Assembly (NCBI GenBank): GCA_010093485.1
Contig: MU001496.1
Location: 400,685-464,684, forward strand
Length of the DNA: 64,000 bases
Source: Karstenula rhodostoma CBS 690.94
Lineage: Eukaryota > Ascomycota > Dothideomycetes > Pleosporales > Didymosphaeriaceae
Reading direction: 5' to 3'
A program made the position numbers and the translations under genes. Of this stretch, positions 14,636 to 27,188 are shown in pieces (position 1 is the first letter of the stretch; each line of letters opens with the position of its first letter). Below the pieces are notes generated by a model, which was given only the letters and a program-made list of their open reading frames with translations, searched no databases and had not been told where the DNA came from.

Positions 14636-17600
14636 TAGTAATTATAACTACTAATAGTATTATTAGCTAAAAAAAGTAAAAAGAGAGGAAGATATTATTA
14701 TACTAGTAGATTATCTATACTATTAGATAGGTATACCTTATACTAATAGTTACTAGTTAGAGGACTATAGAGAAAGAGATATTATTATACTAATAAGTTA
14801 CTTAAACTATTAAATAGGTATACTATATACTAGTTTAACTAGCTAGATAGTTATAGATATAACTACTACTTTATATAATAGGAACTTATACTATACTATT
14901 CTATATCTAATAAGATAAAACTAGTATATAGTATCTAAATAATAATCTAAAATAAACCTTATTAATATATCTAAAAAAGAGAATAGTAATTTAGTATAAA
15001 ATAGGTCTATATTATAGACTTTTACTTAACTAGTTAAGTAGTTATAGATATAATTACTACTTTATATAATAGGAACTTATACCACGCTATTTTATACCTA
15101 ATAAGATAAAACTTCTATATTATAAAGTATCTAAGTATACCTTTATATTAGTAGTAGTATAAGGGGGGCTAATAAGAATTATACTACTAAGACTTTTTTA
15201 GCTTCTTTACTAGCTTTAGTACCTTATAATTATAAGTCCCCTAGCTAAGAAAATACTAATACTTAGTATATTTAAAGCTAGCCCTTATAATTATATTCTT
15301 ATAAGTTCTAGCTAAATATATCTAATATTTAGAGTTATTCTAAATATACTAATTATAGTAATTATCCCCTTTAAGGAGTCTACCTATTTTAGTCTTTATA
15401 ATCTATATAGTATAAAAATACTAATTAACTATAACTTCTATTATACCTTTTAGAATCTATACCTAGGGTTAGCTCTTTAATTAAGCCTACTTAAATCTAG
15501 TTATCTTTAGCTAATAAACTTATAGTACCTATAGATAAAATTAAAATTTATTAAGGTAATAAAAAGCTTATATACTCTTATAAAGAGTAGCTAAAGATAA
15601 AAATATAAATATACCCTTTTAGGAGATACTATTACTATTTCTACTCTTTTTTTTACCTCTAGCCTCCCCTATTTCTATATCCCTATTAAAGCCTATAGGT
15701 ATAGATATAAAATTATTATTATTATTATTATTAGTAATAATTAGGGCTAGGAGAGAAGGGGTAGATATAGGGGTAGATATAGATATAAGAGTAAAAATAG
15801 AAGTATCTATATATTATTTCTTTTATTAATATTATTTTAAATATACTATAAGTACTAGTAGTATATATATAAAAAAAGAAAAGTATTAAACTAGCTTAAA
15901 TACTATACTATATACTACTATTAAGAAAATATAAAGGATATAAAAACTTATAAAACCTCCTTCTACTATAAGTATAACCTATTTATAGAGTTATACTTAG
16001 TAAACTAAAAGGCTAAAAAAAGTAGGGGGAGGTATATAGAGATATAACCCTAGAGTAGGTACTAGAATAAATATAGATAGATAGTATAGTAAGTAATTAT
16101 ATAGTTAGATATTATAGAGTAAAAGAAAAATAGAATTATTAATATAAAAGTAATTACTTATACTATACTAAGGCCTATAGGAGGCACTAACTATTACTCT
16201 AGAAATAAGGTAAAAATAAAAATTAATAATTACCTCTTTACTTACTCTAAGTTAATAATTATAGTATCTATAAGAATTTCTTACCTATACTAATATTAAC
16301 TAATAGTAAGGTAGAAAAAAAAATTAATATATATAAAGTATTTTAGTAAAGATACTAATTATTAGAATAGTTTTTTTAAATTATAGAGTAGGTTTATTTT
16401 AGATTACTCTCTCCTATTTACTTAATAGTAGTATATATTTATAATAAAGTTTCCTTTTACTAATATTTATTATTAGTATAGTAGAGTTAACCTTTAGAAT
16501 ATAGTCTATATTATAAGAATAGTTTATAAATTTAATATATATATAGAAAGTAGTATATTTACCCTAATCTTTTAAATAAAATACTTATAACTAATAGTTC
16601 TTAGATATAATATATTTTAATAAAGTATAGTAAAATAGAATATCTATACCCTTTTAACTATTTACTAAAATAATATTCTTAATTATATTATTATATTATT
16701 AAATATTACTCTTACTTCTATCTTTATTATTACTACTACTACTACTACTATTTTAGAGTTTAATAAGTTTATTATCTAGGTACCCCTCTAGATAAAGTTT
16801 TCTATATAAATTAATAAGTATCTACTAGAGTATATTTTATTACTAGCCCTATACTAAATTAATAATACTAATTATCTTTATAACTTTAACTTCTCTATAT
16901 TTAGTACCTATACTAGTACCTATATACTTAGTAATAGAGATAATTTAAGTCTCTAGGACTAGAGTAATATATTTAGAAATATCTCTAAAAAAGTTAAATA
17001 ATTTAGAATTATACTATACTTACTAACGCCTATAGACTAGGAGGTAAAAAAATATCTTTTACCTATATAATAGTTTTATTCTAAGGCTAATATATCTAAT
17101 AACCTTTCTAGAGAGGGCCTTATATCTATAGAGTATATAAGTACTAGATATAAAGGTAGAGATAATAAAGAGGATAATTTTATAGATAAAAAGATTAAAA
17201 AAATAAATATATAAATACTACTATTATAAATATTTTATAACTAATTAATATAGGTATTATAGACTAAGTAATATTATACTAGAATACTATTAATATATAG
17301 TTACTTATAGAGTACTAAAAATAATCCTATAATCTACCCTTACCTAGCTAGTCCTTTAGGGAAATACCTATACTACTAAGCTACGCTTAAAAGGTATATA
17401 GAGGTACTAATAATTTTCTAGCTAGGGCTAAAATAATTAAAAGTAAGGATTTAAGTCTATTCTTAGCTAATAAGAGAGAATAAATTTAGTAAAATCTAGA
17501 ATCCTTTTTACTTTTAATATAAATACTTTAGTTAGAAGTACTAGATATATAAAGAGGATATATAAGGGGATATAGAGTATAGCTATAGAAAGTATTAAAG

Positions 17601-18639
17601 GATTATTATAGGCTATAACCTACCTAAGCAGGCCTATATACCTTAAAAGAGATACTTTAAAGAAATTTATAATAGTAGTAGGCTAATAATACTATAATTA
17701 GTATATTAAATAGTATCTAAAAATATCTTTAGTAGAGTTTAACTATACTTTTAATAGCCCTTAACTATATAATATATACTCTTAGGGTATATTATAAAGA
17801 TATAATATATATACTAATATTAAGAAACTTTAAAATTTAGCTATAGTATAGATAGTATTCTAAGTAATATTATTAATAGTATAGGTAGTCTCCTAAGTAA
17901 TAATATTAGTAGTATAGGTAACTTTTTAAGTAATATTATTAATAAGAGTTATAATATCTATTTACTATATATTCTTCTATAAAATAATAATACTAGACTT
18001 AATAAAATAAGTTAGTACTCTAATTAGGTATTAAGGAGTAGGGCTAGAAACTTAATAGTAATAGAGTTTAATATTAAAAATATTTTAATAACTATATAGT
18101 TTTTATATAATATAATAGTCTAGTACTATTAATAAGTACTTTTTTTTTAATCTAATAGCTAGTACTATAGGTACTTTATTATTAGCCCTAGCTAGTACTA
18201 AGTACTAGTAGTAGGGAATTACTAGCCCTAGCCCTCTCTATAGCTTTAATATACTAGCCCTAGAATATAGTTCCCTTTACCTATAGTAGGTATTCTACTT
18301 TATACTACTAAAAGTATAAGTATAAATAAATACCTAATAATATAATATATACTATTAATTCTATTTTTAAAAAGTAGTTTTTAACTATATAACTATCTAG
18401 ATAAATAATTATATTAATACTAAATTACTAGCTTTAGTAATAGTACTAGCCTTAGTAGTATTACTAGCCTTAGCTTTTCCTTTTCTTTCTTCTTTTCTTC
18501 CTCTTCCTTCTCTAGTCTTTACTAACTTTATAATTATCTACTATAACTATTACCTTCTTATATTAATAATAATTTTTATAAGTATTAGAGGTATCTATTA
18601 TATTTTTAAGCCCTACCTTCTCTAGCTTCTATTAATAGT

Positions 18640-18910
18640 ACTTACTATTAAATATAGCTATTTTAACTTACTCTATTATAGAGAGCTATTCTTATTTATT
18701 AACCTCTATATTATTAGTATTAGTTTTCTAAAGGGGGTCTATAGNNNNNNNNNNAGAGCTATTCTTATTTATTAACCTCTATATTATTAGTATTAGTTTT
18801 CTAAAGGGGGTCTATAGGCTTACTATTAAATATAGTTATTTTAACTTATTCTATTATAAAAAGCTATTTTTATTTATTAACCTCTATATTATTAGTATTA
18901 GGTTTCTAAA
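18640..18910. repeat. Tandem repeat of about 105 bp around an assembly gap
   Basis: A unit starting CTTACTATTAAATATAG and ending CTAAAGGGGGTCTATAG occupies about 18,640-18,744. It is present again after the gap (partial, 18,755-18,817), followed by a diverged copy from 18,818. The gap falls inside the array. Confidence 0.75.
18745..18754. other. Assembly gap (10 N)
   Basis: Ten N. The 63 bp before it (18,682-18,744) and the 63 bp after it (18,755-18,817) are identical. This suggests two contig ends that overlap but were not merged, or a real tandem copy that could not be spanned. The N length is probably arbitrary. Confidence 0.97.
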
Positions 18911-21900
18911 AGTAATATATAAACTTATATTAGTAATTCTATAAAATAGACTAACTTTAATTACTAGTAATACTAGTACTATATTTCTAGTTCTAATTAT
19001 ATTTCTAGTTCTAGCTCTTTCCCTCCTACTATCTCTATAGCTTAGGTATACTAGCCCTTTAGTATCCTCCTCTAAAAACCTCTAAATACTTTTCTAGATA
19101 CCCTTTTTATCTATATAGTAATACTTCCCTTATTTATATATTAGGTACTCTAGTATAGATAAATATCTAATAATATAATATATATTATTAATTTTACTTC
19201 TAAAAAATAGTTTCTAACTATATAGTTACTAAGATAATAAATAGACTAAAGAGAGAATTTTTAATAACTTAAATATAAATAGTCTAGTTTAGAAATTATA
19301 ATTAGAAATAATAATATTTAAGTACCCCTTAGATATTCCCCTTATTCTCTCTATTCTCTTTCTTACTAGTTAAACTATAGCTTATATTATATATAGGCTA
19401 ATTATAACTAGTTTATACTAACTAATTCTATAGTAGAAATAAGTAGATTAAAAGTAAAAAAGGTAATTTATTTATATTACTAGTACTAGTAATATTACTA
19501 GCCTTATAGATACTCTTTTAAACTTCTACTCTAAGATTTCTCTAATTATTTATACTTTTCTTTTTTTTTATTCTCTTTCTTCTCTTTATTTTCTCCTACT
19601 TATCTCTACTATAGAGAAGCTAGTCTATACTAGTTAATTCTATAATAAAAATAAGTAGACTAATAATAAAAAAGATAAACTATTTTATATTACTAGTCTT
19701 AGTAATATTACTAGCTCTATAGATATCCCCTTTATCTATATATTAAGTACTTTAGTATAGATTAATATTTAATAATATAATATATACTATTAATCTTACT
19801 TTTAAAGAGTAGTCTTTAACTATATAGTTTTTAGAAATAAAAAACTATTTTCTATAGTACTAGACTACTAGTCTCTATTCTTACCCTCTTTATCCTTTTT
19901 ATTCTATCCCTCTCTCTTATCTAAATAAGCTATAGATACCTATATATAAGCTAATTATAGCTAGTCTATACTAATTAATTCTATAGTAACTTATATAATA
20001 TTACTAGTCCCTTAAGTACTTTTTTAATTATTTATATACTCTCTTCTCTTTATCCTTTCTATCCTTATTAGTATAAACTAGCTATAGTTATATTATATAT
20101 AGACTAATTATAGCTAATTTATACTAGTTAATTATATAGTAATCTATATAGTCCCCTAATAATTATAAATTATAACTAGACTATTAGACTAGATAATTTC
20201 CCTTATATATATAGCTAGTTTTAATTACTAGTAGTATTAATAATATATTTCTAGTACTAGTTACTAAGTATATTTTTTTAATATAGTTACTATAATAATA
20301 TATAAATAGTAGCCTAGTAAATAAGTAAGTCTATACTTAAGTATATATTAAGTAGCTACTTTTCTTCTCTTTAATATATATAATTATATTATTTAACTCT
20401 AAGTACTTTAATTCTATCTAGAATACCTATAAGTAATTCTATTTTAAAGTAGTTAATATTTAATATTATTCTAGTCCCTATATCTATTATAATATTTAAA
20501 AAAGGGGAGTAGTATCCCCTCCCTTAAAGAGAGGTAGTAAAAATCTACTATTACTTACTTTTACCTTTACTACTACTACCTTACTTACTATAGAAGGTAT
20601 TATTATAGGTAACTTAATTATTATTACTATAAGCCTAATCCTCTATATTATAAATAGAGTAATATATTAAGTAGCTATAGTTTTATATTTATATCTATAC
20701 TTATACTACTATAAGTCTAATCCTCTATATTATAAATAAAGTAATATATTAAATAAATATAGTTTTATATTTATATTTATATTTATATTACTATAAGTCT
20801 AACCCTTTATACTATAAATAAAGTAATATACTAAGTAGTTATAATTCTATACTTATACCCTTATTATTAGTACTATTATTAGTACTATCTTTACTCTTAT
20901 CTAACCTAGTATAAATACTAGTATCTATACTAGTATTCTTACTACTATAAAGTCCCTCTTTAGGGCCTATAGATATTAAGATATTAGTACCTATAATATT
21001 ACTAGTTAAAATACTAAAGAAAAAAGGATACCCTCTATTAGATAAAGCTAAATAAGTTATAAAGAAGCTCTACTATATAGTAAATAAAAAGACCTAATAA
21101 AAGAAGGCTTAGATAAAAGGATATAGGCCTAAATAAAAAAGGAGTTAAAACTATTAATTTAATATATACTTATATATAATCTAGAGTTAGAAATATATAT
21201 ATAATATTCTATACTAAAGTAAAATAGTAATAAGACTATTATTATAGCTAGGGCTAGTAATATAGTACTAGTATTATAAATAACTAGAACTAAATATAAA
21301 ACTATATATCTTTACTAATAATATATCTTTTCTATACCTTCCCCTAGAGATCTATAATAAAATCTAGAAATATATAATTATTATTATTAGTTATTAGAGC
21401 TAGAAATATACTACTAGTACTACTAGTAACTAGGGCTAGAAATAAAGTTTTATACCTTTACTAATAATATATTTATTAGGTTATAATATATCTTTTCTAT
21501 ATCTCTTCTTAGGTATTTATAATAATATTTAGAGGTATTAGAGTTTTTATTCCTATATAGCTCTTATATAGTATATAATATATTAGTATAAAGAAATATT
21601 TTATTAAATATTCTAAAACTACCTCCTACTTATATAAGATTAGTTATTAGATATATTTTAAGAAGAGTTTATATCTAAGAAATTAGTACTACTAAGAAAG
21701 AACTTTAGTATTACTATCTTATTAGTAAGTATATAAGATAAGAGGTATTAAAGTTAAAAAAAAGAAATAATTATACTATAGTAAAGTTAAAAGGAATAGT
21801 CTAATATATCTATATCTATAAAAAACTCTATAGCTATTAAATAATCTCTCTATAAATAACCTTTTAATAAAACTAACCTATCTATATAGTAGTAAAAAAA

Positions 21901-22039
21901 TAAAATATTTTTAAATAAACTTTATTTTTTATTAGTTTTAGTAAATTAATAATAGTATTACTTTTATATAAACTTATAGTATACTCTATATATCTAATTA
22001 TATAGGAATATTAACTTAGAAGTTATAACTCCTCCTTAA

Positions 22040-23180
22040 TACTAAAAGTATAATAGTAGATTTATTAATATATTTCTTTTACTAATACCCCCCTTTTTAC
22101 TATTACTAAAAGTATAGTAGTAGATCTATTAATATATTTTTCTTTTATTAACTCTTTTCTTTTTCTTTTTACTACTACTACTATTAGAAATATAGTAGTA
22201 GATTTATTAATATATATTTCTTTTACTAATATTCCCCTCCCTACTATTATTACTACTTATTTCTACTAGTATAATTTATAAAAGTATATTAATAAAAGTA
22301 ATATATATATATTTAAATAGCTATACCTAGCTAGAAATAGTATAATAAACTCTATTACTAAAATATAAAATAGGTATAGTTTAGTAAATAAAAACCTAGA
22401 CTTTATTATATAGATATATAATACTATATTAGCTAAGTTTAATTAGTATTTATTAGCTATTAAATATACTTTCTATACTTTAAGTAAATTTATATTTTAT
22501 TCTAAGTAGTTAACTATAATACTATAGCTTTTCTTTTTTTTTTTCTTTTTCTTTTTTTTTTATTATTATTACTACTACTACTACTAGAAATATAATAGTA
22601 AATCTACTAATATATTTTTTTTTTATTAACTTCCTCTCTCCTTTTACTACTATTACTACTTAAAGACTAATAAATCCTTAAAAGTAACTATTTATCTACT
22701 CTAAAGCCTCTATATATCTAGTAATATAAAGTATAAATTTATAATAAGGAAATTATATAATTTTTTACCTACTACTATTACTAAAAGTATAGTAGTAAAT
22801 TTACTAATATATCTTTTTTTTATTAGCTTTTTTTCCTTCCTTACTACTATCGCTATCTAGAGACTAATAAGTCCTTAAAAGTAATTATTTACTTACTCTA
22901 AAGCCTCTATATATCTAGTAGTATAAAGTATAGATTTATAAAAAAAAAATTATATAAAAATTATTATTATTACTATCTATTTCTATTAATATAACCTATA
23001 AAAGTATATTAATAAAAGTATATATTTAAGTAATTATTTTTATACTTTAAGTAAATTTATATTTTATTTTAAATAGTTAACTATAATATTATAGCTTCTC
23101 TTTTTTTCTCCTTACTATTACTACTACTATTACTAAAAGTATAATAGTAGATCTACTAATATATTTCTTTTTTATTAGCT
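22040..23180. repeat. Dispersed AT-rich repeat, six core copies
   Basis: A core of about 38 bp reading AAAGTATAGTAGTAGAT, then CTATTAATATAT, then a T-rich tract, occurs near 22,046, 22,108, 22,187, 22,585, 22,783 and 23,134, all in the same direction. Two longer copies around 22.6 and 22.8 kb also share the following TAGAGGCTTTAGAGTA-complement segment. Spacing is irregular. Confidence 0.6.
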
Positions 23181-23280
23181 TTTTCTTTTTTCTTCCCCCT
23201 TACTACTACTACTATTTAGAAACTAATATATTTTTAGAAATAATTATTTACTTATTTTAAAACTTTTATATATCTATAAG

Positions 23281-23440
23281 CTCTTATACTAATAATAACT
23301 ATTAGTATAAGACTAGATAATAAGCTCTTATACTAATAATAATTATTAATATAAAACTAGATAATAAACTTTTATACTAGTAATAATTATTAATATAAAA
23401 CTAAATAATAAGCTTTTATACTAATAGTAAATAGTATATA
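23281..23440. repeat. 44-bp tandem repeat, about 3.5 copies
   Basis: Copies start at 23,281, 23,325, 23,369 and 23,413, exactly 44 bp apart. Each holds an inverted pair (CTTATACTAATAAT ... ATTAGTATAAG) that could form a hairpin. Confidence 0.82.
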
Positions 23441-23668
23441 TATATAGTAGTATTTAAATATATATTTTTAAAAAAAATAATAAATTTTTATTTTCTATAT
23501 ATATATTACTACTATACTAATAGTTACTATTAGTATAAGAAAAGGCTATAATATAGAAATATAAAATTATATATATTTTATTATATAAAATATCCTTTTT
23601 AGAAATATTTTATACTTAAAGAAGGAAACTTTTCTCTATTTATAAAATTTATTACCTATTTTAACTAA

Positions 23669-23912
23669 AGTTTCCCTATATAGGGATATAATATACCTAT
23701 ATAGGGATACCCTTTTTAGTTAGCCTGCGCACAGACGCTGGGCGCGCCTTAGCTGCTTTTTTAGTCCCCCTTTATTCGTGCATTGGCAAAGCACAACGCG
23801 CCTTTTTGTCCCCCCTACTTTATTGAGTCACCCTACCTCATAGTGAATCTCTACAATATATAGGGATATAATATATCTATCTAGGTAAATGTATCCCTAT
23901 TATAGGGAAACT
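23669..23912. mobile_element. Candidate small non-autonomous element with imperfect terminal inverted repeats
   Basis: The left end, AGTTTCCCTATATAGGGATA at 23,669-23,688, matches the reverse complement of 23,892-23,912 with a single extra base. Inside, a 23-bp direct repeat (23,677-23,699 and 23,857-23,879, one C/T mismatch) brackets the 151-bp unmutated segment that also occurs mutated at 11.7 kb. No open reading frame and no obvious target-site duplication are visible, so a MITE-like element is only one reading. The alternative is a 151-bp insertion between two AT-rich direct repeats. Confidence 0.45.
23710..23860 (+). repeat. Un-RIPed copy of the 11.7-kb repeat
   Basis: GC-normal sequence with CA, TG and CG intact (for example CCTGCGCACAGACGC). 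It is the clean parent-like form of 11,699-11,850. It marks the abrupt end of the RIP signature: bases left of about 23,720 lack CA and TG, bases right of it do not. Confidence 0.9.
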
Positions 23913-24976
23913 CTGGCCGTAGTGTGCTGGTGGGACCACCGGCTCGGACGCGACCCGGTAGAATGCCGACAACGTGCAAATACGCTGATATCCGAAGCGC
24001 TTGCAAGTCAGTATTTTGGTTCACTCCCAGTCGGGTATGGGTCGGGGTGTATTCAGGATGCATAGGCTAATCTGGGCTCCGTATTACTGCAGAGGAGATT
24101 CACGTTCGCTTAATGGGATGCAGATTGGGACATACGGATGACGACCGCGCGCATACAGCAGTGGGCCTAGCTGGAATGGGAGCGGAGTTGGGCGAGTTCG
24201 GAGGTCAGGAAAAGGACCTCCGTTCGGTTGCGCTCATGAGCTGAGTTGCTAAGTCTTGGTCGCGTCGACAACAAACCTTGGAGATTTTCTAAGCTAGCAA
24301 TACAGCTAATCATTGTCGCAAGACTAATCTCATTGTGTGCTAGAGTTGCTGCGAAACGCTGCTATGTTATCCTTAGCGATACGGCTAGAGCTTTCGAGCC
24401 ATGAAGCTTCTAGTTGAATCCTGCGCATGAAAATCAACACCATCCAACAACGCCACTGGATGCTTCTCGACAACAGAGGTTACCTCATCATCCAATGAGC
24501 CCTTTCATGAATGACACGTCGATGTTCTCGTACGCGTCGCTCTTTCCGGTCCATCGCCACTTTTCTCGGGCAGCAATGGAACATAACCATGAAAATCTGG
24601 AAACATCATGCCGAATATATTCCTTTAGGCATCAATCGCGGATATCCCCGAAAATACAGTATCGTACCCATGTTCGCTCGTTCTGTAAACAACTACTGGG
24701 TGCCGTTTATAATTGGTCCGCACATATGAACCAAGCGTAATCCTTCCTACTGGATGCGTTTGCTTTTCTGTTTTTATTCGTCAGTATCACTTCTGTAGAA
24801 TCAGTCCCGCGTTTGATCTGGTTAGTGGGCTTCACGGGTAGGCATGTCAGCATGCTCGTAGTCAGCCTGGGCACGGGGTAAAGTGCATGCCAAGCTCCTC
24901 ACCCGTGAGCATGTACGACGTGCTTAGCTGATGTTCGAATGATACTATGTAAACTCGATAATTTCGAAGTGTCAGT
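23913..24976. other. Intergenic, nothing recognised
   Basis: Normal base composition. Short open frames here (up to 108 codons at 24,414-24,740) have no recognisable motif and no splice structure. The right part is the promoter side of the GMC oxidoreductase gene. Confidence 0.6.
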
Positions 24977-26889
24977 ATGTTGGTTTTGCGCGGCACCATT
25001 ATCGCCCTGTTAAGCGCTCTTGCATCTGCAGAACATCGTCATGCTAAAAAACTCACGTCCGAACAAATCGGAACAATCGGCGACGCAACGTTCGACTATG
25101 TAAGTGAGTATGTGTTCACTCATCAACACCACGTACTTATGTCACAAAAGTAGTTGGAGGCGGAACCGCAGGTCTGACAATCGCTGCGCGTCTCGCTTCA
25201 GTCGCTTCAGTCGCTGTGGTAGAGGCGGGTGGCTATTACGAAATCGACTACGGCAATGCCAGCGTCGTACCACTCTATTCGCTCACCAAGATCGATGTCA
25301 TCGATCCGTCCGAGAACTTCCCACATAGGCCTGAAATTGATTGGGAGCTTACGACGGTGCCGCAAGTCAACGCCAACAAACGCGTCATTCACTATGCTCA
25401 AGGCAAGACCCTCGGTGGGTCTTCAGCACTGAATACCATGTCCTATGTGCGATCTTCAGCAGCTGCATATCAGCGATGGGTAGGGATGGTTGGCGATGAC
25501 AGCTACAAGTTCGACAACCTACTTCCACACTTTCGGAAATCTGTACACCTTACGCCACCGAATTTAGAGAAGCGAAATGCTGCGAATGCTACTCCGCAGT
25601 ATGATACGAGTGTATACGGGAACGGGGGACCGCTGGAAGTCTCATGGAATAACTGGGTTGATCCAACGATTACATGGCTAGCAACGGCGATGCAAGCGAT
25701 CGGTATGAGTATCAATCCGAAGGGTTGGAGCGCTGGAGATCTGAACGGCGGTTCGTGGGTTCCTTCGACGATCGATACAGCACTTGCGACAAGAGAATCT
25801 GCAGAGACGAGTTTCCTCGAATATGCACTGGCGAACACATCACTCCAGGTTTACCCCCATAGCACTGTTACCAAGATTCTGCTCAATGGAACTTCAGCGC
25901 GAGGAGTCAAGGTTGAGACGAACGGTACCGTGTATGAACTTTCGGCAAGGAAGGAGGTAATCATCAGTGCTGGGACGTTTCACTCTCCACAGTTGCTGAT
26001 GATTTCGGGTGAGCTATTTCACATCTTCCGAATTGGCAAAGACTCACATTCCATAGGCATTGGCCCCAAGGCCACTCTCGATGAGCTAGGTATTCCGCTA
26101 GTCGCTGACCTCCCCGGCGTGGGTCAGAATCTGCGTGACCCCATCTCCATCGGGACCAGCCACATTGTTAATACTATCAGTGGCCAATCAATCGTGTCCA
26201 ACCAGGTCACCGAGCCTAAAGCTCTGCGTCAGTATAAAGAAGAAGCTGCAGGCCCGTACAGTTCTGCCGCAGGATGGATAGCATACGAGAGACTGACCAG
26301 TGAGCTACGAAGCACACTTCCCCAGAGCACTCAGGAGAAGCTAGCCGCGCTACCTGTTGACTCACCCGAGCTATCCTTCATCGCCGGAGCATCTGTCCTT
26401 CCCAATGGGACGTCACAGGGAGCTATGAGTGCTACCATCTGCAACACCTTTTCCGTCGGGAGCGTTTCCATCCGGAGCGCAAAAATCTCGGACCCGCCCA
26501 TCATCGACCTGGGATGGTTCTCAGACCCGGCTGACGCCGATATACTCGTCGCTGGAATCAAGCGGCTGCGACAAGTTTGGGCGACCGAGCCTGCGCAGAA
26601 CATCACTCTGGGAGCTGAAGTGCGTCCTGGTGCAGATGTTGGCACAGACGCAGAGATGCTGGATTATATCAGAGCAAATGCGCAGCAGATCTGGCACCCG
26701 AGCTCGACGTGCTCGATGGGAAAGAAAGGCGACAGGAACGCTGTGGTGGACTCGGAGGCACGGGTGTTTGGGGTGGAGAAGCTACGGGTGATGGACTTCT
26801 CTATTGTGCCGTTTTCGATCCCTGGACATCCTCAGGCAACCGTGTATATGCTTGCTGAGAAGATCGCTGATGCTATTAAGCGTGGGTGA
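24977..26889 (+). CDS. Secreted GMC-family FAD oxidoreductase
   Basis: Exons 24,977-25,103, 25,151-26,008 and 26,057-26,889 give 605 residues, the usual family length. The ATG was chosen because it opens a signal peptide (about residues 1-18, hydrophobic with an A-S-A end) and leads through a 47-bp intron into the ADP-binding motif FDYVIVGGGTAG (residues 39-50). The GMC signature GTFHSPQLLMISGIGP appears only after removing a 48-bp intron (26,009-26,056). The C-terminal catalytic histidines lie in IWHPSST and GHPQAT. GMC enzymes oxidise alcohols, aryl alcohols, sugars or choline using FAD, passing electrons to oxygen or another acceptor. The signal peptide and several N-x-S/T sites imply an extracellular glycoprotein. 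Substrate cannot be told from sequence. The 48-bp intron is a multiple of three with no stop codon, so unspliced mRNA would still be read through. Confidence 0.93.
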
Positions 26890-27188
26890 TAGTTTTCACA
26901 TTGAATATTTCTAAAAGGTATTTGGGCGTGGAATACATTTCGAGAACCACTACTTACTTCCATATTCATACTTAACACAAGAGGGGGGTGCTCATACTCG
27001 CACACGAACAACAGACAATCATCGTCCTTCGTGAGTCCTGTCCACTGACGCAAGACCGAACCCAGACACTGTACCCATGATACCACACGTTCAGACGCCT
27101 CATCTGCATTTCCAGACCCTCGTCGTAATCATCGCGTCATGAGGCCATACTAAGACACTTCGAAGTATCTTCCTGATGCTTCTCCACC

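Larger units (their letters stand above)
1..23709. repeat. RIP-saturated AT-rich block (decayed repeats)
   Basis: The sequence is dominated by A and T. C survives almost only in CC and CT contexts, and G only in GG and AG contexts; CA, TG and most CG dinucleotides are missing. This is the expected end point of repeat-induced point mutation, which converts C to T (preferentially CpA) on both strands of duplicated DNA in Pezizomycotina. ATG codons are therefore nearly absent and stop codons abound, so no protein can be read. Rare unmutated exceptions lie near 5.99, 6.89-6.96, 10.6-11.8, 12.71, 14.3, 15.07 and 17.6 kb. Tandem arrays and dispersed repeats inside are listed separately. The original elements are probably transposons, but no family can be named from what is left. 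Confidence 0.93.

Noticed and set aside
24414..24740. 108-codon plus-strand frame before the GMC gene
   Set aside because: No motif, two overlapping frames are equally open, and nothing suggests translation.
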